Source: Alligator mississippiensis (Eukaryota; Chordata; Crocodylia; Alligatoridae). Taken from it: a DNA stretch of 64,000 nt. The stretch is taken from contig NC_081831.1 of the NCBI RefSeq assembly GCF_030867095.1, forward strand, positions 21,056,001 to 21,120,000, written 5' to 3'. The first letter of the stretch is position 1. Each line of letters begins with the position of its first letter. This document shows, piece after piece, positions 21,215 through 31,727 of this stretch. The position numbers were made by a program, and so were the translations under genes. The notes under the pieces were generated by a model. The model saw only the letters and a program-made list of their open reading frames with translations. It was not told the origin of the DNA and ran no database searches.

Positions 21215-22545
21215 GTGCCCCTGGAGTTGGTCCTAGGGACAGTTTTGTTCAATATCTTCATCAGTGACCTGGAAGATGGGATGGAGTACACACTCAGCAA
21301 GTTTACAGATGACACCAAGCTGGGGGGAATAGGGCTGGGGAATAGGGCTAGGATTCAGAGGCACCATGACAAATTGGAGAATTGGACCAAAAGAAATCTC
21401 ATGACGTTCAACATGAAGAAATGTGAAGTCCTACATTTAGGACAGAAAAATCTCATGCACTGGTACAGGCTTGGGGCTGACTGGCTGGGCAGCAGCTCTG
21501 CAGAAAAGGACCTGGGGGTTACTGTGGAACAATAAGCTGAATATGAGTCAACACTGTGCCGCCGTTGCCAAGAAGGCTAACAGCATACTGGGCTGCATTA
21601 GTAGGAGCATTGCCAGCAGACTGAAGGAAAGTATTATTCCTCTCTCTTTGGCACTGGTAAGGCCACATCTGGAGTACTGGGTCCAGTTCTGGACCCCCCA
21701 CTGCAGAAAGGTTGTGAACAAATTGGAGAGAGTCCAGCAGAAGGCAACAAAAATGGTTAGAGGGTTGGAGCCATGGTTAGGCTGAGGGAATTGTGCTTAT
21801 TTAGTCTGGAGATGAGAAGACTGAGAAGGGATTTAATAGCAGCCTTCAACTACCTGAAGGTGGTTACAAAGAGGATGGAGCTGGACTGTTCTCAGTGGTG
21901 GCAGATGACAGAACAAGGAGCAATGGTCTCAAGTTGCAGCAAGGGAAGTTTAGGTTAGATATTTGGAAAAACTTTCTCACGAGGAGGGTAATAAAACACT
22001 GGAACAGGTTACCTAGAGAGGTTGTGGAATCTCCATCCTTGGAGGTTTTTAAGATCTGGCTAGACAAAGCCTTGGCTGGGTTTAGATAGTTGGAAATGGT
22101 CCTGCTTTGAGCAGGGGGTTGGACTAGATCAGCGTTTCTCAATGTGTGGGTCGTCACCCAAAAGTTGGTCACAAGAATATATGAAAGGGTTGCAAACAAA
22201 CTTTAAAAATGGAATCTCCTTTAAAGGAGAAAAACAAGGAAAACCATGGCTTTCCCCTTAAAGGCTCGCAAGAGTTTCAGCCTGCAAGGGAAAAGCCATG
22301 GTTTCCTATGTTTTTCTCCTTTAAAGCTTCTTGACCCCCCTCCCCCATGCCACACACCCATTCCCTGCCCCACATGCTGGGGGGCTGAGGCCTGGGGGCA
22401 GGGGGCATCATGTCAGGAGTGGAGGGCACTGGGTTGGAATTGGCCACGATATTTAAAAAAGGGTCCTGGTACAAAAAAGTTTGAGAACCACTGGAATAGA
22501 TGACCTCCTGACGTCACTTCCAAACTTAATTTTCTATGATTCTAA
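21215..22545 (+). mobile_element. 5'-truncated CR1 LINE
   Basis: The segment encodes the C-terminal part of a CR1 reverse transcriptase: LFNIFISDLEDGMEY is followed by FTDDTKLGG, the place of the F/YADD-type catalytic box (here TDD), then HRDLGV-like and LEYWVQFWTPH blocks characteristic of CR1. Reading frame shifts occur after ~100 codons, so the copy is dead. The 3' UTR continues to 'ttttctatgattct'. It lacks ORF1 and the endonuclease, the usual 5' truncation of CR1. A hAT MITE at 22130-22493 interrupts the final 100 bp. Confidence 0.93.
22130..22493. mobile_element. hAT MITE inserted in the CR1 tail
   Basis: The element starts 'cagcgtttctcaatgtg' and ends 'agtttgagaaccactg', inverted repeats of the vertebrate hAT type. 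Target duplications gactagat (22122-22129) and gaatagat (22494-22501) match at 7 of 8. The target is the CR1 motif 'ggactagatgacctcctg', so the insertion postdates that CR1. It is related to 273-683. Confidence 0.92.
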
Positions 22546-22745
22546 ATGGCACATATGCAGTTGTGTAATTGCACTTTTTGGCACTGATGCATAGATTGTG
22601 ATTCAGCTCTGGGTGAACCAGTGCACAGGGAAACAGGATCATCCACCTATGTGCACAAAGCTGTGTAAGGCTGAAAAAGGAGCCAGGCAAAAACTCTTGA
22701 CTAATTGGTGTTTAATGCTGGAGAAGAAGGATCCTCCCATACTGA

Positions 22746-22925
22746 AGCCAAATATTCTAGTGGCTGGGGCACTTGCATAGGAAGCAGGAGATTCAGGTTC
22801 TAAATCCCCACGCCCAGAGTTGAAACTGTACCTCCTGCTTCCCAGCAAATTACTCCAACTACCAGGCCGTGAACTGGCTGTTATCCCAGTCCTCTTCTTG
22901 AATCAGGCCTACTGGGTGCCAAGTA
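22746..22925 (+). repeat. tRNA-derived SINE relic
   Basis: An A-box-like 'tctagtggctgg' and a B-box-like 'aggttctaaatccc' are spaced as in a tRNA-derived SINE head, followed by 'ctcctgcttcccagcaaatt'. A similar arrangement occurs at 23115. It is not foldable into a functional tRNA. Confidence 0.5.
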
Positions 22926-23114
22926 AGGGAGATATGTGAAGCCAGGGGAGAGAAATTAATCCGTAAGATGTATGGTTTGGTGAGATAGATACAGTCCCTT
23001 GATGGGAAAGGCCACTGGCTTACAGCTGACACCCTTGCTCCTAGTGGGACAGAAACTTTAGCCAGTGCTTTTATCTAACAAATATTAAATACAAAGTGCA
23101 ACTAGGGAGATGAC

Positions 23115-23240
23115 TGTATAATGCCTGTGGTCTAGTGGCTCGAGCACTTTACTGGGAAACAAGTAGTACAGGTTCAAAGCCCCTCTGGGTGATAGACTCT
23201 AGGTCTTCCACTCCTGGAATTATGCTGTAACCCACTCGGG
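23115..23240 (+). repeat. tRNA-derived SINE relic
   Basis: 'gtggtctagtggctcgagca' gives an A-box-like start and 'caggttcaaagcccc' a B-box-like motif 40 bp on. Anticodon-stem complementarity is poor, so it is a SINE head rather than a tRNA gene. Its 3' side is cut by the adjoining MITE. Confidence 0.55.
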
Positions 23241-23493
23241 CAGGGCTTCACAACCTGCAGGCCAGATCCAGCCCATGGAGAAATTGGATCTGGCCGGACA
23301 TAGCTCAGGGAATTGGCAGAATGCTCCAGCCACAGCAGCAGGGGAGGTGTCCACAAGAGCCTAGTGCCTCCTTCTCTCAATCTACTCCCACTGCAGCATC
23401 TACTGATCACTGGGGACATGCCAGGCTGCAGCCCATGGCAGAGGCTGGGTCACAAACAGTGGCCAACAGTGACAAAAAGGTTGCCAACTCCTG
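23241..23493. mobile_element. Short hAT MITE
   Basis: Ends are 'cagggcttcacaacctg' and 'aaaggttgccaactcctg', imperfect inverted repeats. The left subterminal 'gcaggccagatccagccc' resembles the element at 4295-4786. The flanking octamers (cactcggg, cactactc) agree only partly, so the target duplication has decayed or the ends are shifted. Confidence 0.65.
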
Positions 23494-24921
23494 CACTACT
23501 CCTCCTCCTCAGTACTTCTAGCAGGTACACACATGGAGTGATTCTCTTCCCCAACAAGCCAACATAGAATCTGGAACTGCGTTTAAGTGTCAGAAACTGC
23601 AGTTATGCAGCTACTTACAGGCCACCCAGAAGTGTGAAGTGAAATAGGTTTTAGCCCTAAATTTCCCTTAGTATTTCCTGGGTTTTTTTCCTACTAATCT
23701 CTCAACCCAAATGACCCAAGTTTCTATAACTGATGATCCAGTTCCTTAACTTCTAGCATATGGCCCTGTCCTGCTGACTAGCAAATAAATGCAACAGCTG
23801 CATAAAGGTTGCAAATGTGCTTACTGACCTTTTTCTGTCTTACATCGTTATATTCCAGAGAGGCCCAGACAACCTGGAAGCTAAACTTCCTGTCCTGTGA
23901 TTCAGGCCTACACAGCCAGAATGGCCAAATCCCTATTTCATATTTTGGCTGGGGAGTAAATTATACAGGAAGCATTTCCTTATATCTTCACAGTACATGC
24001 AGAGCAGCTCATGGAAGGGTCAGTTTTAATGAATACAGAGACCTGAGCAATAGCATCTCCCAGGATGGCTTTTTGCAGTAGTTGGTCTATGAGACTAGGA
24101 GACAAGATGTAAAATGGGAAGACTACTGAGCTTCCCACGAAGATGAATGTTTGTGAAGTGTTTGGACATTTGAAGGGATGACATGACAAGTATTGTTAAT
24201 ATTATAATACAAAGGAATGCAAAACTAGCTGGAGGAGCTGGAAAAGTAACTGTGCTTTGGGCAGATGCCTCCTTGTCTCTCTCTTAGCAACATTGTTTAT
24301 TTGTGTGCACTGCATATTAAGCAAAGCCCCCCTCAAACACTATGTCCTAGTAGGGTGGTGCCATCAAACCAGAAGATCCTTGTACAACGCCTTGGTGGGC
24401 TGATCCAATCAAGACATATCCTCCTGGGAAAGAGTTGATGATAGGGTGGCAATGCCAACTCAGTGACTCATACCACCCACTGTTAGTGTTGACTCAGTCC
24501 AGGTTTTATACACCACCAGCTGACCTGAGTGTTTGGTTTCTGAAGATTAGAGTATAGCAGTGTAAAGAGAGCAGTGCAAAGCCATTCCTCTTCTACTTCT
24601 ATGACTTACAAGGCTGCCAAAAGATAGTGAAATACAAATGTAACTGCTTTCCTTGAGAAACCTCTGGCCTGAAAGGGGAAGTTGTCTTGAAATAACACAG
24701 GCACTTCTCTTTTCACTGAAACTTTTGCAGACTTTGTAACATGCAGCACAGCCTCTGGAAAACTAGCTGCAGGATTATTTGACTGGCACAACTGATCTCT
24801 GGACAATCGGAGCAGGTGAGGAAATGACTTTTCAAGGACTGTGCCCTGTCACCTTCGTTAGTAATAGGATCTTAGGTGCATGTGAGATTGATAGGAGGCA
24901 GAGCTGATTTGCAGCTTTTAT
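23494..24921. other. Unannotated DNA
   Basis: Short frames at 23809-24081 and elsewhere show no recognisable domain and no splice pair. Confidence 0.45.
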
Positions 24922-25265
24922 CGACTAACCAAAGTAGATATATAGCACAAGAGTTTGTGAGCTGAAGCTGACTTTGTCAAATGCTATCAAAGAACATGCA
25001 AAAAAACATAGTATAAGGAGAGAGAAATTATAATACAAAAGATAAAGGAAGGGAGCAAGAGAAAGAGGGGGAAGAGGAGCAGTGCTGGGAAAAATAAGCA
25101 GTAAACTTATAGGAACAAAGGAGTCACAAGAGCTAAACCAGGTAATGGGATATGAATCCATTGTCCCTTACTTAACATGATTCAGTCTGTGGGTGATTTC
25201 TTGCTCTGCAATTTCACTTTGAAATCATTTTTTTAAAGTTTGCTGTCTGAGAACAGCCACCCTCA
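24922..25265 (-). repeat. Interspersed repeat, probable retroelement 3' end
   Basis: This stretch aligns with 35430-35771 over ~340 bp in the same orientation, sharing 'cataggaacaaagg(a/g)gtcac', 'aggtaat(g/a)ggata' and 'gaacagccac'. Read on the minus strand, its end (cagcttcagctcacaaactc, then ttggttagtc) resembles the 3' tail of a retroelement common in sauropsid genomes. The family name is uncertain. Confidence 0.55.
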
Positions 25266-26078
25266 GGTCAACAATGGAGCTTAGTCTACAGGTGCAAACC
25301 TATCCTTCCTTATACTTGACTGCAGACGGATGCTCTCTGGATGTGAGACTGACAGAATTCCCTGGCATCTATTCTAAGAGAAGTGGGTGGCGTTCTGCTT
25401 CTGTGGCACATTCAGCTGCTGAATGAATGGCACTGGTTGCACTGAAATGCTAGTCTTGTTATATTCCTGTTTCTTTTTCAGCTGGGGGGGGGGGGAGGTC
25501 TGCAACATTCAATAGATCAATTTTCCTGTCAAGTCTGTGATTGACAGCCTTGATGAAATCCATGGGGCATGTGTATGTGTGTGTGTCCCATCCCTGCTAA
25601 GGAAAGGCCCTGGTGTGGAAACCACTCTGTAGGATGCATGGTGTCCTTTTCTAAGTGAATTTCACTTTGAGACTAGGTGGAGGCTAACAGCAAAGGAGAA
25701 TGAAAGTTGTTGCTTATACTCAGGTCAAGTGCTAGCAAGGGAGCCAGTTGGTGTTTTTGTGCTATGGCTGCTTGGAACCTGTTTAAGAGCCAGCGGTTCA
25801 TTGCACAGGCATCCCCCTCCAAGCTGGTAACCATTTGCAGTTCAGTCCAACTCCATCTGGGCTTTAGTGATGAATTACACTTAAATAATTTTTACCCTAG
25901 AGTTTCTGATATTTTATCAATATATCTTATTTATTTACAGTCTTTATTAAAAAACAAAAACAAACTCCAAACCTGCAAACTGTATTCCCAACTAGCAAAT
26001 TAAACATGACTATCATAATCTATTACTGCCTTACACATGTAACATTGTTCTATTTTCTTAAAATTTCTTTCATCGTGT

Positions 26079-26115
<37 letters not shown>

Positions 26116-26727
26116 TGCACACAACTTAATTCCACCCCCCCTTTTGTTTTTGCTAGCTTCTAACTTGCTTGGGACCCATGGTCTGGGGGAGTTGTTCTTT
26201 CACATCATAGTATTGTACAAAGACAAGTTGATGTCAAAGTCTGAGTCTTTTATATGATAGTTCACAAAGCTTTCTACTACCTTGTGATTGCTTCCTCTGG
26301 GGCTTGAGGGTCTCTTCTGTTATTTATTGGTTGGTTGTTGGCTTTTGCTCCTTCTAGAAACACTGAAACTGAGTTGGTAGATCTGTTGTTCACATTCATA
26401 TTTAAGTCTTGTATTTTTCAGTAGGTGAATGTATTTGAAGTTATGGTGAAATATATGAATGAGGGCTTATCTGTTCAATGCATGTAGCTTCCTGTGTACT
26501 TTGAAGTACACAGGAAATGATTTGATCTTAAGAGCATCTCATGGTTGTTTTCCTCAGAGGGCTTCAGCTTGTTACTTAGAGTAGGTTTTAGCATCTGTGT
26601 TTTCTTTTCTTTTTTGTGGCATTTCTTACCAGCCATATGAATGGTGGAATGATAGGCACCAAGGTACATAAGAATATTGACATCAGGCATTGCACTGGGC
26701 TGCTACTTAGACCTTCCGCTGGAGCAG
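25266..26727. other. Unannotated DNA with an (AC)n microsatellite
   Basis: An (AC)n run lies at about 26088-26115. A G run occurs near 25485-25495. No gene seen. Confidence 0.5.
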
Positions 26728-26819
26728 TAAAAAATAAAATAAAGGAAATGCATAGCACGCAATCCTAGAATCTCTATTCTAGGATTGCGTGCTATGTATT
26801 TCCTTTATTTTATTTTTTT
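26728..26819. repeat. Nearly perfect palindrome, ~43-bp arms
   Basis: Left arm about 26729-26771 and right arm 26776-26818 are reverse complements with a single mismatch, separated by 4 bases (ctct). Arm landmarks are 'aaataaaggaaatgcatagc' and 'acgcaatcctagaat'. The pairing would form a 43-bp stem. No terminal duplication was noted. It may be a tiny foldback element or a recent inverted duplication. Confidence 0.95.
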
Positions 26820-28601
26820 CCAGTTTTCTTTAGTAGCCTTGGCATTTTTAGCTGACAATTCAGCTTTGCCTTTTAGTTGGTTCCTGATGCGATGATGATG
26901 TGATGTGGCTGAATCCCTGTTTCCAGATTTCCTGCAAGTGCACCTGGTTTGGAACACCATGTCTGAAACTGCTTCATTGCTTTGTCTGTGTTGGTCACTG
27001 TGGTGGTGTCTGACAGTGTGTCTAGTTCCTGGAAGTCAGACTAGTAGTCTATGCTAATAAATCACTGTGTGGTTTTTGGTAAAAGGGTGCATCTTTGATC
27101 AAAGACTGGTTGTAGATGCTATATATTTTCACTGTCTCCCTTTTTATTGCTTGGCTTGAATTTCCCTGTTTCCCATTTGTTCACCAAGTCTCACCTGTCC
27201 TTTGTCATATTTGGACAGTACACTGTGTGCTGGCTCTCCGGGGACATACTGATAGTCCACTATAGCTCCATTGGATTCTGGAGAACGGTTCTGTTGTCAG
27301 CCAGGTGGGCAACTGTATGTAAATTTACAGACAGTCCATGAAAAACAGCCTAAAATCATCTGTCTATAAATTCTGTAAAAATAATGTTGTCTCTGTAAAA
27401 ATAAGAAATCCAAGCTTGTTTCAAGATCCACAGTTTGAATGAAACTGCATTCAAGGCAAGTGTAGATGCTGGACAGAGAGAGCAGAGCAGCACCACCTGG
27501 TGTCAAAACAGGATCACTGTTTGGCACTGTGAACTTTGTCAGGGCATTCTGGCTCACTAGCCTCTATAGTTCTTTGCTGCTGGGAAAACTGCAGGGCTGG
27601 AAAGAGAGAAGAGGTGTCAGGTAGGGGTCTGTGTAGGGATGGGAGGAATGGGGCCAGTGGGTGTAAGGCTGGGGAGGAACAATATGGTGCAGGGTGCAGG
27701 CAGAGGTGTTAGGGTATGGGGTAAGTCGGGGACCCCTGTGGTAGGGGCAGCCGGGTGTAAAGCTATTGCTGGAGTCATACAAGGTTGCCAACAAGATTTT
27801 TGTTATTGACAACTAAAGTTTGTGTCCCCCCAAAAATGTTGGTCAGTAAAAAGTTTGCAGATTGTCAGTAAAAAACATTCTTGGGTTGGCAACCCTGGCT
27901 CCCAGCGATCTGGGTTTTGCGATTCACTTTCCTTCATGTATGATGCTATCTTGATAGCTCAGCTTGTTTCAGTGGTCCAAATATTTTTGTAAAAACATGT
28001 AGAGTTTCACTTTGGGTCTTTGGCTAATCTCATAGAATGATATTCAGCAGACAGGCTAGTTTTTGTCTGGTAGGTTTGTTCTTACAGTCTGAATTTAAAT
28101 TGACATGTCACAGGCTTGGCTGACACTTTCAACATCTTTCTGTGGTTTCCATGTTTCTGTTCAGTTGAGGATCTTATATTCTTGTACATTTGCTATATCT
28201 TCATGCTGCTTGACTGGTTTGGATAAGAAGTCACATAGATACGTGTCAGGCCATTATTGCTTATTGTGTGCCTTTAAGCTGTAGCATTTCAGTTTCAGTA
28301 GCAAGCAATGAAGATGTTTGGTGGTTACTTATCTGGTGGCTTAAAAATGCTTTCTAGCAGTCTGTGATCAATTTCTATTCAAATTCTTTCTCATCCTTGG
28401 ACATACTTGTTGAACTGTTCACCTGTGAACACTACTGAAAGACATTCCTGTTCAATGTTGTCATCTCTAAATTCTGTTGGTAGTAGTGTAGCTACTAAGT
28501 GTCCCTTTCTTCAAGCTCCATCTCACCAGCAGCACTCTGGTCACCTTTTCCTCTACTTTCTTATGTCCAGATGGGAAGGTAGGTCACTAGCTCCTTGGCA
28601 A
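26820..28601. other. Unannotated DNA
   Basis: No recognisable gene or element end; T-rich in places. Confidence 0.45.
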
Positions 28602-29040
28602 TCATTGAATCATAAAGTTGGAAGGGACCTCAAGTGCAGGAATACTATTCCCAAATCATCTCTATCCGCTGCTTATCCAGGTTCCTCTTGAAAGTTTCCA
28701 ATGAAGGAGATTCCACAACTTCCCTGGGCAGTCTATTCCACTGCCTCTTTGTTCTAACAATAAGGAAGTTTTTCTTGATATATAACCTACATCTACTTTG
28801 CTGCAAGTTAAAGCCATTGTTCACATCCTACCTCCTTCCTTATGGCAGACTTCCAGATACTTGCAGACTGCTTAATTACCTTTTCTCCAAGCTAAACATG
28901 TCTAGTTCTCTCAACATTTCTTCATCCGGCTTTCCTTCTAACCCCTTAATCATTTTGGTTGCCTGCCTCTGATCTCTCTTTAACTTCCCCACATACTTCT
29001 CTAAAACGTGGAGCTAAAATTGCATACAGCACTCTAAGGC
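28602..29040 (-). mobile_element. CR1-family LINE 3' region, minus strand
   Basis: Beginning 'gaatcataaagttggaaggg' and continuing through 'gattccacaacttccctggg' and 'aataaggaagtttttcttga', this is the reverse complement of the CR1/L3-type 3' coding and UTR region. It is broken off at a MITE that starts at 29041. Confidence 0.88.
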
Positions 29041-29787
29041 TAGGGCAGACATTACATATAAACCAGTTTAAGTGATCAGAAACTGGTTTAAACCTGTAAC
29101 AGAACAGATATACATTACACATAAACCAGTTTGAAAATGGCTGAAACCGGTTTAAGATAAACCTGGTTGAATGTAGTATCACACTTAACTGATTTGGCTC
29201 AAACTGGTTTATACAATGTCTGTCCCAGACCCCTTCGTGGTTTAAGATAAACCAGACACCCCCAGCATCCCGGCATGCTCTCTCGGCTGGGCGGAGCTCT
29301 CTATTCCACAGCAGGGCTGGCCCCTCCCCTCTGCTCCCTAGCTGCAGCTCCCCCCCCTCCCTGCTAAGCAGGAATTCCCCCCTCCCCTCTGCCTTGCTGA
29401 GCTGTGTCTGTGTATTAGCTAGCAGACCACATGCCGGCTCCCGTATATGCTGAATCAACAGGTAGAATCAACAGATAGCTGGTAATGTCCCTGTGTTGCT
29501 TTCTTAATGAGGTGATAAACACTGAGTTGGGGGGTGATAAACACTGTTATCAATTCCCTGCTGGGCTAATCATAGCATCCTACCCCACGCCCCCCTCAGC
29601 TCAGTGCTCTGGAAGGGAAGGGAGGGCTGCTCTAGCAACCCCCAGCTTCTAGCCTGAGTCAGTGCAGGCATGTGCCTGCATATCTGGGATATCTGTGCAG
29701 TTACAAATCAGTTCAGCCTAGCCAGGTTAGACTAACCTGCAAAGATTGAATCAATTCAGGCTCAGGCTTTTTGAGTGTTTGCCCCTA
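29041..29787. mobile_element. MITE-like element with AAACCRGTTT repeats
   Basis: Left end is tagggcagacattaca; the right end, read inward, is taggggcaaacactc. Seven or more copies of a palindromic decamer of the form aaaccagttt/aaactggttt/aaaccggttt occur between 29060 and 29260, as expected of subterminal transposase-binding repeats. It sits at the broken edge of a CR1. A target duplication was not certain (ggc/gcc at the junctions). Confidence 0.6.
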
Positions 29788-30783
29788 GCCTGGATGAGGT
29801 TTAACAAGTGTCAAGTTAAGAGGCATTAACATCTCCTGTGTGTTACACTTAATACTTCTGCTGATGCAGCTTAAATGATTGATGGCTGTACTAACCATGT
29901 CTATACTTCAATTTTGGTCAGTAGTCACCCAAGGGGCTTACAGACTTTTGAGACTTGGAAGAAATTTTGTCAGATAGCTTTGCAAATCCTACTAGTGTCT
30001 TAACTGACTTAGTATCATAGGTATAGTATCTGCTGAACTGCTTTGACCTTTTTCAAGATCAAACCATAATCCCTGGGGAACAAGCAAGGGTGCCATGTTT
30101 GGCATTTCCTTCTTCTTCCCTAGCATCCTCTAGTAGGCATGTGGATGTGTTCTGCTGTGGCTTCTGCCCCGCTGTCTCCTGTTCCTACACCAAAGTGTCA
30201 TCAGCTATATTACAGACCCCTGCAGATCCTGTTAATACATCTTTCTGGGAATATTGATATCCTTCCATAGCAGTTTTGAACCCAAATGGAATTCTCAGTC
30301 ATCTGTATCTACTGGCTGGTGTCCACCATTTGGAGAGGCAGCTGCTTTCCTTTTTCAGTGTTTTATGCCAGTATCTGGCCTTAGGGTCAACCCCTGAGAA
30401 TATTTTGCTTTTTTCCAAGCCCTGCTGTTGTTGTAGGCATTTCAAATGAATTCATCCTAGTGGTTTAAATCCTAGAGCCTGTGCAAAAGCAAAGCTTGCT
30501 TGCCTTCTCAATGGCTATCATGTTTCTTACCCAAGTTTGGGAGCTCTGCTACTTTGACACTGTGACTTCTTTCCATTTGCTTTATTGCTCTTACAATTTC
30601 TTCTTTTATTACATAACTGTTTTGCCAGGCACTGGATGGCGATAACAAGGTCTGGCTTCAATTTAGAGTTTTTACACCTTAGTTTCTATCTTGGCTTGTG
30701 AACCCACCCAGAAACCTGAGGAAGTAAATGCTACCTGGGTATTCCACTGCGAACAAATTTCCCCACTCACAAGCAATAGTCAG
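29788..30783. other. Unannotated DNA
   Basis: No gene seen. The first bases (gcctggatgaggttta) may continue the interrupted CR1. Confidence 0.4.
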
Positions 30784-31719
30784 TAGGGCTGTGCGAAGCT
30801 TCAGGTAGTGATTCAATTCAGAGGAGATTTGGCCTGATTTAGTGGCTGAATCTCCAAATCTGAATCAAATCAGCGGACCAATTAAAAGGTCCAAATCAAT
30901 TCAAAGGTCTCCGAATCTTCGGGAAAGATTCAAAGAGCTTTGATGATTCCGGCAGTCCCTATCTGCTGCAGCAGGGAGCTGTAGCCAGACTCGGAGCTGG
31001 TAAGTGGGGGGGAGGGGGGGGGCTGGAGGAGGGGGAGGGGATCATGGGGAGATCCCTGCTAGGCCCCATCCCCTGCCTGCGCCCCGAGCCCCCCCATGGC
31101 TGCTCTGCCCACCCCAGCTGCTGGTGCTTTGTAAAAAAGCCCCAACTCACCAGGTGCTGCCCCTTGCTGCACCCCCACTGCCCCACACTGCATGGGAGGC
31201 TCTGCATGAGCCCCCTGACCCAGCCCCCACAGTGCCTGCAACAGCCTCAGGGCTTTGGATTGCAGCAGGTGGCAGTGGGGATCGCCCCCCACCAGGCACA
31301 AATGGTGAGTCAGGGGGTTTTCTCATTTTTTTTCCCTTAAAGGGCCAGAGCTGGGGTGGGTGGAGCAGCCATGGAGGGGGCTGGGACAGCAAGTGGGGGT
31401 TAGGGGGTTTGTGCAGAGCCCCCCCACGCAGCATGGGGCAGTGGGGGGCAGTGGGGATCACCCCCCGCCCGGTGGCACCTGCTAAGTCGAGGCTTTTTTT
31501 TTTCAAAGTGCTGTAGCTGGGCTGTGCCAGGCTGGGAGAGTGGACGGGGGATGGGTCTGGCTGATTCGGATATTTGGAGATTCGGCAGCAGCTGAATCTC
31601 TGAATCAGATTTGGCTGAATCAGTTCGGGACAGTGACTGAATCGCCGAATTGAATCACTGTCCCCTGAATTGGCTGAATCCGAATCCGAAGCGAATACTA
31701 TCTGCTTTGCACAGGCCTA
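30784..31719 (-). mobile_element. hAT-like element with 8-bp TSD
   Basis: Ends are tagggctgtgcgaagctt and, inward from the right, taggcctgtgcaaagcag. The flanking octamers atagtcag (30776-30783) and atattcag (31720-31727) match at 7 of 8. It is the near-complete relative, in opposite orientation, of the middle element at 16970-19861. Subterminal gattc/gaatc repeats are dense and the core is GC-rich and non-coding. Confidence 0.88.
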
Positions 31720-31727
31720 ATATTCAG

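Noticed and set aside
23115-23190. tRNA gene candidate
   Set aside because: A- and B-box-like motifs are present but stems do not pair well, and a related sequence nearby shows it is a SINE head.
28946-29458. 170-codon minus-strand frame
   Set aside because: It runs from a CR1 fragment into a MITE, so it is a chance fusion of repeats.
31004-31516. 170-codon Pro/Gly-rich frames on both strands
   Set aside because: They lie inside a GC-rich hAT-like element and come from low-complexity composition.
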